64,000 nt of DNA, from the NCBI RefSeq assembly GCF_017086405.1, contig NZ_CP070973.1, positions 3,442,739 through 3,506,738 on the forward strand. The letters run 5' to 3'. The notes below the pieces were generated by a model that searched no databases, had not been told where the DNA came from, and saw nothing but the letters and a program-made list of their open reading frames with translations. A program made the position numbers and the translations under genes. Shown here piece after piece: positions 32,846-42,471 of this stretch; position 1 is the first letter of the stretch; the number at the start of each line of letters is the position of its first letter. The stretch is from Mycobacterium gordonae (GTDB lineage Bacteria; Actinomycetota; Actinomycetes; Mycobacteriales; Mycobacteriaceae).

Positions 32846-34551
32846 CGCTGCTTCGCCCGCACTGGGTCTCGATGACGATGAGCATGTCGCTGCTGTGTGC
32901 CGCGACCGCACTCATCCTCTGGCAGCCGCTGCTCGTCGGCGGGCTTGTCGACCGGGCAACCGCCGGCACAGTGAACGTCGGTGCCGCGCTGATGTTGCTC
33001 GCTGTCCTGGTGTGCCAGCTATCGCTGGAGGCCCTGGGGCACTTCCGGCTGGACCGCACCGGTGAAGAGATCGTGGTGCGGTTGCGTGCCGACTTCACCG
33101 ACCATGTGGTGCGCCTGCCGATCGGACTGCTGGATCGGGGTCGCACGGGTGACCTCCTGGCCCGCGGAACCAGCGATGCCAGTCAGCTGCGTGACATGCC
33201 GCGCGCCACCGGTGACATCGCGTTCGGGACGCTGACACTGCTCGGCGCCAGTGCGTTCATGCTGTCGATTGACGCGGTCACGGTGGTTGTGGTGGTCGTT
33301 GTCATGGCTATCTCGTTTGGTGCGGGAAGCCCGTTTCTGTCGCGGATCCAACGTGATTCGGTCAACCGCCAAGCGGCGCTAGGGGACTACACCGCCGGGC
33401 TGGACCGGGTGTTGGGCGCCGCCCGTACGGTCAAGTTGTTCGGCGCCGAAGACCGCGAAGTGAAATTCATCGCCGACAGCGCACGGGTCGCTTACCGGGC
33501 TGGCGTTCGGGTTGCGTCGTCAACGGCCATCAATATCCTGGCGATCCGCCTCGGAGTCACGGTGTCCTTTCTGGCCATCATGGTGATAAACGGGCGTCGC
33601 GTGGCCGACGGTGGACTGTCCGTGGGCGAGTTCGTCAGCCTGTTCGCGTTCGCCATGTATGCGGTTTTCCCGATCACCGCGGGTTTCGCGGCACTGGCCA
33701 CGTTCCGCACCGCAGCAGGGGCTTACCAACACCTGGTCGCCACTATGAGCGAGCTGCCAGAAGGCGATCCACCATCGCGGTCGGACGTCGCCCGGCCGGC
33801 CGGGCGACCGGCGGACATTTCCGCCCCACTGGTCGAATTCGACCGCGTGTCGTTCTCGTACGGCTCCGAAGGCGTTGTCCTCGAAAATGTTTCCTTCGCC
33901 CTGCAACGAGATCAGATCACCGCGCTGATCGGACCGTCCGGCGCGGGAAAATCCACGGTCCTCGCACTGCTGTGCCGCTTCCACGATCCCGATGCCGGGA
34001 CGGTCCGCTGGGAGGGCCAGGACATCCGGACGCTGCCGCTGCGGGACCTGCGCGGCCGGCTGGGACTGCTGGAACAGGACGCGCCGGTACTGCACGGCAC
34101 GATCCGCGACAACCTGCTCATCGCCGACCCCGAGGCCACCGACGCCGACTTGTGGCGCGTGCTCCAACAATCGAACATCGCTGACGAGATCGGCCGCCTG
34201 CCAGATGGTTTGGACAGCCCGGTGCTCGAGCGTGGTCGTAGCCTTTCCGGCGGTCAGCGGCAGCGCCTGGCGCTGGCCCGGGCGTTGCTGTCGCGGTCTG
34301 CGCTCATCCTGATGGACGAGCCGACCTCGCATCTCGACCGGGCCAACGAGTACGACGTTATGACCAATCTGCTACACGCACGCGGGCAGCGCAGCCTGCT
34401 CGTGGTGGCCCACCGACTCTCCACCGTGACCAACGCCGACCAGATCCTGGTTCTGCAGGCGGGTCGCATCCAGGCCACCGGAACGCATACGGAGTTGCTG
34501 CGCACGTCTCTCTATCGCGAGTTGATCGAACATGAACTCGTGCGGCACTAG
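32839..34551 (+). CDS. ABC exporter (fused membrane and ATPase domains)
   Basis: 570 residues. The N-terminal half has about six membrane helices in the ABC-exporter fold; the C-terminal half is the ATPase with Walker [10 protein letters not shown] (about 365), signature [16 protein letters not shown] (about 470), Walker [14 protein letters not shown] and an H-loop VVAHRLSTV. It resembles half-size exporters that homodimerise. The start ATG overlaps the NRPS stop (ATGCTGA), implying translational coupling, so it probably exports the peptide or its lipid form. The next gene follows after 12 bp. Confidence 0.93.
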   Translation: MLTLLRPHWVSMTMSMSLLCAATALILWQPLLVGGLVDRATAGTVNVGAALMLLAVLVCQLSLEALGHFRLDRTGEEIVVRLRADFTDHVVRLPIGLLDRGRTGDLLARGTSDASQLRDMPRATGDIAFGTLTLLGASAFMLSIDAVTVVVVVVVMAISFGAGSPFLSRIQRDSVNRQAALGDYTAGLDRVLGAARTVKLFGAEDREVKFIADSARVAYRAGVRVASSTAINILAIRLGVTVSFLAIMVINGRRVADGGLSVGEFVSLFAFAMYAVFPITAGFAALATFRTAAGAYQHLVATMSELPEGDPPSRSDVARPAGRPADISAPLVEFDRVSFSYGSEGVVLENVSFALQRDQITALIGPSGAGKSTVLALLCRFHDPDAGTVRWEGQDIRTLPLRDLRGRLGLLEQDAPVLHGTIRDNLLIADPEATDADLWRVLQQSNIADEIGRLPDGLDSPVLERGRSLSGGQRQRLALARALLSRSALILMDEPTSHLDRANEYDVMTNLLHARGQRSLLVVAHRLSTVTNADQILVLQAGRIQATGTHTELLRTSLYRELIEHELVRH

Positions 34552-34563
34552 AGGGGAAAAACG

Positions 34564-36792
34564 TTGTTGCATTTGATCGGTCGCCTGGCCCTCGCTTTCC
34601 CACGCCGGGTGATCGCGGTGGCGATCCTGGCGATGGTCACCGCCGTGATCTTCGGTGTCCCAGTGATCAAGCACCTTTCGGGGGGTGGCGGAACCGACCC
34701 AGGTTCCGAATCCGCCAAAGCCACCGCGCTGCTGTCGCAGAAATTCGACCAGGGCGATATGACCTTGGTGATCGCGGTGACGTCCCCGGACGGTGCGCAC
34801 CGATCGCAAGCCACGGCGGTCGGCACCGATCTCGTTCGGCGCCTGAAGGCATCCCCAGACGTCCGTGAGGTGCAATCGGGGTGGACCGCGCCGCCGGAAG
34901 CGGCATCTGCTTTTTTCAGCAAGGACGGCAGGACCGGGCTGATCGTGGCCGCCATCTCCGGCGGTGAGAGCAACGCGCAGCGAAACGCCATGCGACTATC
35001 CGACGAACTCGTCCACGACCGGGACGGGGTCAGCGTGCGCGCCGGCGGTGATGCCGCCGTCGCTTGGCAGGTGAACGCCCAGACGCAGCAAGACTTGCTT
35101 CTCATGGAGGCGGTCGCGTTGCCGCTCAGCTTTGTGGTGCTGGTCTGGGTTTTCGGCGGTTTGGTCGCGGCGGCGTTGCCGGTGGCCGTCGGAGTGTTCG
35201 CAATCGTGGGTTCGCTGGCAGCGCTGCGCGCGATCGCCTTATTCACCCACGTGTCGATCTTCGCGCTCAACCTCTCCGTCGCCATGGGCATGGCGCTGGC
35301 GGTGGACTACACCTTGCTGATCCTCAGCCGATTCCGAGATGAGATCGCGGACGGGCAGACCCGGGAGGCGGCGCTGATGCGCACGATTGCCACCGCCGGC
35401 CGCACCGTGCTGTTCTCGGCGATGACCGTTGCGCTGTCCATGTCGACGATGGTGCTCTTCCCGCCGTACTTCCTGAAGTCCTTCGCCTATGCCGGAACAG
35501 CGGTGGTTGCGCTCGCCGCGGTGGCGGCGATCACCGTGACCCCCGCGGCGATCGTGCTGCTGGACAGTCGACTGGATTCCTGGGACGTGCGCCCGTTGCT
35601 GCGCCGAATCTTCTGGGGCTCGGCAGGTCCGAGCGGCTCGATGCAGGGGTGGTCCTGGTATCTGTGGACGAAGGCGGTGATGCGCCACGCGCTGCCCGTC
35701 GGAATCGCGATCATCGTGTTGCTCTTGCTGTTGGGCTCTCCGTTCCAGCGGGTGCGGTGGGGCTTCGCGGACGACCGTATCCTGCCCACCTCGGCCTCGG
35801 CGCGCCAAGTGGGCGATCTGCTACGCAACGACTTCCCGGACAGGGGAGTGCCCGACATCACGGTCGTGCTGCCGGACGCGGCCAATCTGAGCGCTTCGGA
35901 ACTGAATTCGTATGCCGCCGCGCTGTCCCGGGTTCCCGAGGTGAAGTGGGTGTCCTGGCTGGACGGCACGTTCGTCGACGGCCAGAGGTTCGGTCCGCCC
36001 TCGGCGCCCTACGGATTCAGGGACGGCAGTGCTTTTCTGACGGTCGGCACCACCGCGCCGTTGTACTCCGACGTGTCGATTACCCAGCTGGACCGCCTGC
36101 ACGCCGTCCCCACTCCGAAAAGCACGCCTGCGTGGCTGACCGGTGTGGCGCAGAGCAATCGAGATAGCGTGCACGCGATCGCATCCCGGTTACCGCTGGT
36201 GCTGACACTGATCGCCCTCATCACGCTGACACTGGTGTTCCTGTTGACCGGAAGTGTGGTGCTGCCCGTCAAGGCGCTGCTGATGAACACGCTGTCACTG
36301 ACCGCGGCATTCGGCGCACTGGTGTGGGTATTCCAGGAGGGCCACCTGGGGGGCCTGGGTACTGCTGCCACCGGCACTCTGGGCGTGCAACTGCCGGTTC
36401 TGTTGTTCTGCATCGCTTTTGGTTTGTCGATGGATTACGAAGTATTCCTGATCTCGCGGATCCGGGAGTACTGGCTCGCCTCCGATCAGGGGCCGGGCGC
36501 CAATGACGAGAGCGTGGCGCTCGGGGTGGCACACACGGCTCGGGTGATCACTGCCGCGGCGCTCATCATGGCGATCTCGTTCTCGGCGTTGATGGCCGCT
36601 CAGGTGTCGTTCATGCGGCTGTTCGGATTCGGCTTGACAGTCGCGGTGCTTGCCGACGCCACATTGGTGCGTATGTTGCTGGTCCCGGCGTTCATGCACG
36701 TGCTCGGCCGGATCAACTGGTGGGCACCCAAACCGATGGCCCGGCTGCACCAGCGGTTCGGGCTGCGGGAGGCGCAGAGCCACAGTCGTTGA
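34564..36792 (+). CDS. MMPL/RND-family transporter
   Basis: 742 residues, shorter than canonical mycobacterial MmpL proteins (about 950). One N-terminal helix, an extracellular region, five or more helices with MGMALAVDYTLLILSRF (about 240-257), a second extracellular region, and a second helix bundle with FGLSMDYEVFLISRI (about 620-635). The two Gly...Asp-Tyr pairs are the proton-relay motifs of RND/MMPL pumps. TTG start with GAGGGG six bases upstream. MmpL proteins move lipids and lipopeptides to the outer envelope, so next to an NRPS and an ABC exporter it probably completes export of the product. Confidence 0.9.
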   Translation: MLHLIGRLALAFPRRVIAVAILAMVTAVIFGVPVIKHLSGGGGTDPGSESAKATALLSQKFDQGDMTLVIAVTSPDGAHRSQATAVGTDLVRRLKASPDVREVQSGWTAPPEAASAFFSKDGRTGLIVAAISGGESNAQRNAMRLSDELVHDRDGVSVRAGGDAAVAWQVNAQTQQDLLLMEAVALPLSFVVLVWVFGGLVAAALPVAVGVFAIVGSLAALRAIALFTHVSIFALNLSVAMGMALAVDYTLLILSRFRDEIADGQTREAALMRTIATAGRTVLFSAMTVALSMSTMVLFPPYFLKSFAYAGTAVVALAAVAAITVTPAAIVLLDSRLDSWDVRPLLRRIFWGSAGPSGSMQGWSWYLWTKAVMRHALPVGIAIIVLLLLLGSPFQRVRWGFADDRILPTSASARQVGDLLRNDFPDRGVPDITVVLPDAANLSASELNSYAAALSRVPEVKWVSWLDGTFVDGQRFGPPSAPYGFRDGSAFLTVGTTAPLYSDVSITQLDRLHAVPTPKSTPAWLTGVAQSNRDSVHAIASRLPLVLTLIALITLTLVFLLTGSVVLPVKALLMNTLSLTAAFGALVWVFQEGHLGGLGTAATGTLGVQLPVLLFCIAFGLSMDYEVFLISRIREYWLASDQGPGANDESVALGVAHTARVITAAALIMAISFSALMAAQVSFMRLFGFGLTVAVLADATLVRMLLVPAFMHVLGRINWWAPKPMARLHQRFGLREAQSHSR

Positions 36793-36805
36793 GGCTGATC
36801 CGCCG

Positions 36806-36844
36806 CAAGAATTTCGCAAGAATTGCGACAAGATGCGGCAAGCG
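36806..36844 (+). promoter_or_regulatory. Second copy of the phased 11-bp element, upstream of the kinase
   Basis: CAAGAA at 36806 and 36817, a shifted CAAGAT at 36829 and CAAGCG at 36839, followed by TTG. Spacing from first to last half-site is 33 bp, identical to the element at 10974-11012. It lies between the MMPL stop and the kinase start, where a separate kinase promoter or its regulation would sit. Confidence 0.6.
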
Positions 36845-36921
36845 TTGCGCGGCAGGGTAAGCGTGTCGCCCGATCGGGCGGTCCGGCCGGGTTTCACCCG
36901 CAACGCAGGAGGACAGACATC

Positions 36922-38856
36922 GTGGACACCACTCACCCACTGACGTTGACGACCGGGCAGATCTTCGCGGGATTCCGGATCGTCCGGGTGCTGGGTGCCG
37001 GCGGTATGGGCACGGTGTATCTGGCGACGCACCCGCGGTTGCCGCGGGAGAACGCGCTCAAGGTGTTGCCGGAGCAGTGGAGTGCCGACCCAGTGTATCG
37101 CGCCCGGTTCGCGCGGGAAGCCGAGTTGGCTTCGGGTCTCTCGCACCCCCACATCGTCCAGGTCCACGACCGTGGCGAGCAGGACGGGCGGTTCTGGCTG
37201 TCCATGGACTATGTGCCCGGAACCGACGCGGCCCGGCTGCTGCGGGAGAAATTCAACGGCGGAATGCCTTTCGACCAGGTGCTGCCGATCGTCACCGCGG
37301 TCGCTTCGGCCCTCGACCATGCTCATCATCGGGGCTTGCTGCACCGCGACGTGAAACCGGCCAACATCCTGCTGGAAGCGGAAGGTCAGCAACCGCAAGG
37401 GATCTTCCTGGCCGATTTCGGCATCGCGCGGCGCATGGACGACGCCCTCGGACTCACCGCGACCAACATGACAGTGGGCACCGTGAGCTATTCCGCCCCC
37501 GAACAACTCCGCGGTGAGACGATCGACGGGCGTGCCGATCAGTATGCGTTGGCCTGCACCGCGTTTCATCTACTGACCGGCGCGCCGCCCTTCGACGACT
37601 CGAATTCGGCGGTGGTGATCGCCCACCATGTTGGCGCCCCACCTCCGTCGATCGGGGCCTTGCGTCCCGAATTGGCGGGACTGGACTGGGTTTTCGCCAC
37701 CGCGATGGCCAAGGATCCGGCACACCGGTTCGGCAGCTGCCAGGAGTTCGCCGACCAGTTGGCCCGACATGCGGCTCCGGGATTCGCGTACGCCGGCGAG
37801 ATTCCGGGTGGCGCGACCTTGCAGTACCCGCCCACCTCGCCGAGCGTGACGTTACCGACGCTGCCCCGGCCGGCAATTGCCGAGGGACGAGGCAGACGTA
37901 GCCGCGTTCTGATCGCCGCGCTGGCCTCGATCGTGTTGCTCATCGCCGGCGGCATCATTGCGGGGGAGAGGCTGATCTCCCACTATCGCTCGAGCGCCAC
38001 CGCCAAGACCCCGGTTGCCGACTCCGCACCCAGCACCACCGCCGTACCCAACACCGGGCCGTTCACCGGCTCCTACCAGGTCGAATTCGGCGTGGTGACC
38101 GGCGTCGACGGCCAGCGGGCGCCGATTGCGGTGACCCCGACTTCCGAGACGTGGTCGGTGCGTTCTACGTGTGGGTCCGCCGGATGCGTGGCAACCGCGT
38201 CGCGGTACGGCGGCGAAACCATGCAGGTGCCGTCGATGGTGCTGGATCAGGTCGACGGGAGCTGGGTGGCGGTCAGTGTCGGGACGAGTACCTGTGGCGG
38301 CGCCGAGGGTGAAGTCTGGGAGACCGTCACCTTGCAGGCGCGGCCGGATGGCACGTTCGCCGGTGAAGCCACCCAGACGATGGCCAAGGGTTGCGCCAAC
38401 AAGCGGAGCGTGACCTTCACCCGCACCGGCGACGTCGACGTCAACAGCCTGCCCGACCCGGCCGCGCTGCCGCCCCGGGTGACGTCACCGGCGGCGGCGC
38501 TGCATGGCCGCTACCACCAACTGTCCGTCCAGCCGAACGGTTTCAAGGAACAACGCGACTACGTTGTCCGTACTGACTGCCTACGCACCGGAGCCCGATG
38601 CGTGAGCCTGCTGCACACCGCGCCGGCTACCGCGATGGTGTTGCTCTACGCCGACGGCACGTGGAACTACGACCGGGAATTCGACGGCACCTGCGGCCGG
38701 GGCGGCACAACGCACGTGAGAATTGTGGTGCCCTTTGCCCTTCCGCAGCCGCTACAAGATCCGATCATGACGCTGAGCGGGAATGGTCACGAGGAACTAA
38801 GCGGTGCCTGCTCGAGCACCGACGTCCAGGTGACCTTTACCCGCACCGGCGACTGA
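36922..38856 (+). CDS. Receptor-type Ser/Thr protein kinase with duplicated extracellular domain
   Basis: About 644 residues from GTG 36922, chosen because AGGAGGA at 36907-36913 precedes it; an upstream in-frame ATG at 36823 would add 33 basic non-family residues and overlap the phased element. Kinase domain 1-270: GAGGMGTVY loop (about 25), ALKVL Lys, [10 protein letters not shown] (about 141), DFG (about 165), [10 protein letters not shown] activation segment. One membrane helix at about 329-349. The outside half contains two related units, each ending VTFTRTGD and each with conserved Cys pairs, so it looks internally duplicated. Probably senses an envelope signal; its place after the NRPS-export genes suggests it controls peptide-lipid synthesis or export. 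Confidence 0.92.
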   Translation: MDTTHPLTLTTGQIFAGFRIVRVLGAGGMGTVYLATHPRLPRENALKVLPEQWSADPVYRARFAREAELASGLSHPHIVQVHDRGEQDGRFWLSMDYVPGTDAARLLREKFNGGMPFDQVLPIVTAVASALDHAHHRGLLHRDVKPANILLEAEGQQPQGIFLADFGIARRMDDALGLTATNMTVGTVSYSAPEQLRGETIDGRADQYALACTAFHLLTGAPPFDDSNSAVVIAHHVGAPPPSIGALRPELAGLDWVFATAMAKDPAHRFGSCQEFADQLARHAAPGFAYAGEIPGGATLQYPPTSPSVTLPTLPRPAIAEGRGRRSRVLIAALASIVLLIAGGIIAGERLISHYRSSATAKTPVADSAPSTTAVPNTGPFTGSYQVEFGVVTGVDGQRAPIAVTPTSETWSVRSTCGSAGCVATASRYGGETMQVPSMVLDQVDGSWVAVSVGTSTCGGAEGEVWETVTLQARPDGTFAGEATQTMAKGCANKRSVTFTRTGDVDVNSLPDPAALPPRVTSPAAALHGRYHQLSVQPNGFKEQRDYVVRTDCLRTGARCVSLLHTAPATAMVLLYADGTWNYDREFDGTCGRGGTTHVRIVVPFALPQPLQDPIMTLSGNGHEELSGACSSTDVQVTFTRTGD

Positions 38857-38917
38857 CCGATCGAAGGTCGCGCGATGAGCTCTTGGAGATGTTGTCCGCC
38901 ACCAGATTTTGCGACGC

Positions 38918-39373
38918 CTATTGATGGACCGCGCTCCCGGCGATGTGCTGCTGTGCTCGCGGGCTGAACTGAAATCGCCGCCCGGTCACCGACTCCGGAA
39001 CAACCCGCACATAGTGGGACTTCTCCGAGTCGGTCCACGGCAACAGGTGAGCGCGCTCGGCCTCGGCGATGTCATCGTCACTGCGTACTGAGCGGGCGGT
39101 GCCCTTGATGATCACGCTCCAGCCTTCGGCGACATTGTGGTCGTCCACTTCGAACACCACGTTGTTGTTGATCGCGGTGCTGACCAACTTGGTCCCCCCC
39201 GCCGTCCGGAACAAAATGGTCTTTCGCTGCACGACGTAGTTCACCGGAAAGATCTCGGGGCGACCGTCGACGGCCGTCACGAGTCGGCCCAACGTCATAC
39301 TCGCCAGCAGCTGCCAGCATTCCTGTGCGGACAAGATGGTGGCGCCCACGTGATCTTGGCTTTCGTACGTCAT
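38918..39373 (-). CDS. Pyridoxamine 5'-phosphate oxidase-like flavin/F420-binding protein
   Basis: About 151 residues (MTYESQDHVG start; an in-frame ATG at 39391 adds six residues and neither has a strong ribosome binding site). ILSAQECWQLLASMTLGRLVTAVDGRPEIFPVNYVV, ILFRTAGGTKL, VVFEVDDH and GWSVIIKGTAR follow the split-barrel PNPOx-like fold in order. In mycobacteria such proteins bind FMN, F420 or heme and are often hypoxia- or stress-induced; substrate unknown. Two sequences resembling DosR half-sites lie 38-74 bp upstream. Confidence 0.85.
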   Translation of the reverse strand: MTYESQDHVGATILSAQECWQLLASMTLGRLVTAVDGRPEIFPVNYVVQRKTILFRTAGGTKLVSTAINNNVVFEVDDHNVAEGWSVIIKGTARSVRSDDDIAEAERAHLLPWTDSEKSHYVRVVPESVTGRRFQFSPRAQQHIAGSAVHQ

Positions 39374-39410
39374 AAGCATCAGGTTATGCAACGAGCGACG
39401 ACCATCGCGC

Positions 39411-39447
39411 CTGCCAAAGGTCCTCTCCTGCGGGGGACCAAAGCAGT
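39411..39447 (-). promoter_or_regulatory. Possible DosR-type half-sites upstream of the PNPOx-like gene
   Basis: GGGGGACCAAAGCAGT (39432-39447) keeps the GGGAC-WWAG half of the DosR palindrome, and GAGGACCTTTGGCAG read on the minus strand (39411-39425) is a second weaker match. Neither has both halves, so confidence is low. The position relative to the start is right for an activator. Confidence 0.3.
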
Positions 39448-39454
39448 ATCCGGC

Positions 39455-40249
39455 TCACGTGACCGCCGTACCGAAGAGGTGGCCCACCCCGTAGGTGAAT
39501 GCCAGTCCCACAGCGCCCCCGATGGTGACCCGCAGCACCGCGCGGCGCACGCTGCTTCCGCCGATTCGCGCGCTCATCGCACCTGCCAGAGCCAGGGCGA
39601 TCAACACCGCGACGAACGTCACCGGGACCCGCCAGGGTGCGGGCGGCAGAAGGATCGCCGCCAGCGGCAGCATCGCTCCGGCGATGAACGAGCCGGCCGA
39701 CGCCGCCGCCGCTTGCCACGGATTGGTCAGTTCCTCGGGATTGATCCGCAGTTCAGCCTCGGCATGGGCGGCGAACGCGTCATGGGCGGTCAGCTCCTCC
39801 GCCACCCTGGCGGCGGTCGCCGGCGACAGACCCTTCGCCTCGTAGATGCTGGTGAGCTCGGCCAATTCCGCCTCGGGAGTATCGCGCAGTTCGTGACGTT
39901 CCTTGTGCAGCAGGGCACGTTCACTGTCGCGCTGACTGGATACCGAAACGTACTCGCCCAGCGCCATCGACACCGCGCCGGCCACCAGACCTGCCAATCC
40001 GGCGGTGAAGATCGGGCCGCGGGCGGCGGTCGCTCCGGCGACGCCGACCACGATGCCGGCCACGGAAACCACGCCGTCGTTGGCGCCGAGCACCGCGGCC
40101 CGCAACCAGTTCAACCTGCCGGCCGCGCCTGCGCGGTGCGGTTCGGAAGGATGGCGTCCGTGTCGGCTCTGTTGTTCGTCAACCACGGGTAAAGCCAACC
40201 GTACCGGCGCGAGTCCCGCCAGCAAGCGCAGGCTCACCAACGCCGTCAC
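39455..40249 (-). CDS. VIT1/CCC1-family Fe2+/Mn2+ transporter
   Basis: 265 codons from a GTG that overlaps the stop of the APC permease (GTGA). A start 21 codons later (GTG at 40186, giving VVDEQQSRHGRHPSEPHRAG) fits the family N-terminus better. GRLNWLRAAVLGANDGVVSVAGIVVGVAGA is the first helix with the signature NDG. MALGEYVSVSSQRDSE is the second, acidic metal-binding motif, followed by a charged helical stretch and three C-terminal helices. The family moves ferrous iron or manganese out of the cytoplasm. Probably part of an operon with the permease. Confidence 0.88.
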   Translation of the reverse strand: MTALVSLRLLAGLAPVRLALPVVDEQQSRHGRHPSEPHRAGAAGRLNWLRAAVLGANDGVVSVAGIVVGVAGATAARGPIFTAGLAGLVAGAVSMALGEYVSVSSQRDSERALLHKERHELRDTPEAELAELTSIYEAKGLSPATAARVAEELTAHDAFAAHAEAELRINPEELTNPWQAAAASAGSFIAGAMLPLAAILLPPAPWRVPVTFVAVLIALALAGAMSARIGGSSVRRAVLRVTIGGAVGLAFTYGVGHLFGTAVT

Positions 40250-41499
40250 AACAGGCGCCGCACCCAGAACACCGTCGCGCCTACGAGCAGGAACGCGGCA
40301 CCCGCGATCACCGACGTCGCAGGTAGCGCACATGCCACGATGACGCAGCCCAGGGTGCCGAACACCGGAATGATCTTCGGCAGCGCACCTTCCTCTGGGC
40401 GCAGGGTGAAGGCGGCCGCGTTGGCGATCGCGTAGTAGACCAACACCGCGAACGACGAAAACCCGATCGCACCACGAAGATCGGCGGCGGCCGCTAGCGC
40501 GGCGGCTACCACTCCGACCGCGAGTTCGGCCCGGTGTGGCACCGCGAACCGCGGATGCACCGCGTCGAGTTGACGCGGCAGATGGCGGTCGCGCGCCATC
40601 GCCAAGGTGGTCCGGGAAACCCCCAACAGCAGTGACAACAGGGAACCCAGCGCCGCGAGTACCGCCCCGACGGCGACGATCGGCACCAGCCACCCGGCAC
40701 CGGTGACCCGCGCCGCATCCACCAGGGGCGTGGCCGTCGACGCAACCCGCTTCGGTCCGAGCACTGCCAGCACGGCGACCGCGACACCGGCGTATACCGC
40801 CAGTGTCACGGCCAGCGCGATGAGAATCGCCCGCGGGATGGTGCGGGCCGGGTCGCGAACCTCTTCGCCCAAAGTGGCGATTCGGGCGTAGCCGGCGAAC
40901 GCGAAGAACAGCAGTCCAGCCGACTGCAATACGCCGCCCGTCGAAATGCCATGCCACGTCGTAAGGTTGGCCACGAGGTCGGGCGCGCCGAACCCGAACG
41001 CGGCAACCACCACGGCCGCCAGCACGAGTAACACCGCCGCGACGATGCTGCGCGCCAGCCATGTCGACTTCTGTACGCCTCGGTAGTTGACGATGGTGAG
41101 CGCCAGCACCGACGTCACCGCAACGATGTGCGCGTGGGCAGGCCACGCGTACGTTCCGACGGTCAGGGCCATCGCGGCGCAGGACGCGGTCTTGCCGACG
41201 ACGAAGCCCCAGCCCGCGAGGTAACCCCAGAACTCACCCAACCGCTCACGCCCGTAGACATAGGTGCCGCCGGACGCGGGATACAGCGCCGCCAATCGCG
41301 CCGACGAGGATGCGTTGCAGTACGCCAGCACACCGGCCGCCGCCAAGCCGATCAACAGCCCGGCCCCGGCGGCGCGCGCCGCGGGCGCCAGCGCGGCGAA
41401 GATACCGGCACCGATCATGGAACTCAGGCCGATCACCACGGCGTCGCCGACTCCGAGGGTGCGTCGCAGTTGCTCGGAGGGTTGGCCGCCGGTCGTCAC
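40246..41499 (-). CDS. APC-superfamily amino acid permease
   Basis: 417 residues, strongly hydrophobic, about 12 membrane helices. LGVGDAVVIGLSSMIGAGIFAAL is the conserved first-helix motif with the GAGIF loop that binds the amino acid backbone in APC transporters; YPASGGTYVYGRERLGEFWGYLAGW is the second signature. It imports or exchanges an amino acid or amine; specificity unknown. The GTG start overlaps the stop of the broken acyltransferase gene (GTGA), and its own stop overlaps the VIT start, so the three were one operon. Confidence 0.88.
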   Translation of the reverse strand: MTTGGQPSEQLRRTLGVGDAVVIGLSSMIGAGIFAALAPAARAAGAGLLIGLAAAGVLAYCNASSSARLAALYPASGGTYVYGRERLGEFWGYLAGWGFVVGKTASCAAMALTVGTYAWPAHAHIVAVTSVLALTIVNYRGVQKSTWLARSIVAAVLLVLAAVVVAAFGFGAPDLVANLTTWHGISTGGVLQSAGLLFFAFAGYARIATLGEEVRDPARTIPRAILIALAVTLAVYAGVAVAVLAVLGPKRVASTATPLVDAARVTGAGWLVPIVAVGAVLAALGSLLSLLLGVSRTTLAMARDRHLPRQLDAVHPRFAVPHRAELAVGVVAAALAAAADLRGAIGFSSFAVLVYYAIANAAAFTLRPEEGALPKIIPVFGTLGCVIVACALPATSVIAGAAFLLVGATVFWVRRLL

Positions 41500-42328
41500 C
41501 CGATCACGCTACCGGGCCGGGCCGCCGCGGTGAGCAGTTCCCGGGAGGCGTCGTCCATGCATTGCGCGTAGCGGGCCGGATCGGGCAGCGCATCGCGATC
41601 GGCGGTGGCGCTGATGGACAGCGTCCCGTTGTAGCTGGCCACCACGTGGCACAGGTTCAAGCCGCCGATCAGCGGGACCCGGCACGTTGGTGACGGTCGT
41701 CTTAGCAACGGTCGGTCCGGAGAAGGGCAGCACGCTGGCGGCTTTGGCGGTGACCCCGAGCAGTGCGGTCGGCAATGTCGCCACCAGCTCGAGCATCCGC
41801 GTCCTGGTGGCCTGCTCGACGTCGGTGCGGCTCTGCGCGGTCGGCGCGGCGATGGCGGTCGGTCGCTCCAAAGGATCGGCGATGTCGGTTGCCAGCGTAT
41901 GCAGCCGGCCAGCATGTTCCCTTTACCACTCCAATCACCGGCGTCGCGGAGGGAAATCGGGCGCGCGGCGACGAGGGACTCCTCGGGAAGCTCGTCATGC
42001 CCGGCGAGATACTGGCGAAGGGTAGGCGCACGTGGTATTCGAGGTCGAAGTTCGGGTCCTCCACCCAGTACGGCAAATGCAGGCCGCCCGGAAGCTCAGT
42101 CAGCCGCCGGCGGAAGACGTCGGCCAGATGCAGCCTGGCGTCCAGCTCCTCCAAGATGCCCTTGAACGTGACCTTTCCGCCCGGCGCGGTGGACGGGTCG
42201 TAGATCAGCAGCATCTGGATCTGCAACGGTGTCGCCGGACCCTCGGCCCGCAGCATCATGTCGTCGCTCCAACTCAGCTGCTGCACGTCAGGCCCCCGCT
42301 GTGCGTCGCGACTCACGTTCGCAACCAA
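41496..42328 (-). pseudogene. Remnant of a WS/DGAT (wax ester synthase/diacylglycerol acyltransferase) gene
   Basis: Fragments in three frames align in order with this family. N-terminus: LSWSDDMMLRAEGPATPLQI, VFRRRLTELPGGLHLPYWVE, FDLEYHVRLP. Then in another frame LRQYLAGHDELPEESLVAARPISLR, then TRTRMLELVATLPTALLGVTAKAAS and TTVTNVPGP, and finally GGLNLCHVVASYNGTLSISATADRD. At about 42029 the sequence jumps from the early YHVR block to the late block, so about 180 residues, including the catalytic HHxxxDG segment, are missing. With further frameshifts the gene is dead. The family makes triacylglycerol or wax ester from acyl-CoA. Its end overlaps the permease start. Confidence 0.85.
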
Positions 42329-42471
42329 TGCTGCGCCACCGTTGACGCCGGCGTAACAAGTTCGCCATCGAACCTACCTACGGTGAGGCGGTCTAGCGTC
42401 CGTCAAGCGATCAGCCGCGGACCCCCCAGGGCCGGCTTGTGAGCCGGATAGTGAAGCGATAGGAACTCAAA

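Noticed and set aside
39455..41146. 563-codon minus-strand frame spanning VIT and permease genes
   Set aside because: Only the 3' 265 codons have family sequence; the rest is an out-of-frame read of the permease.
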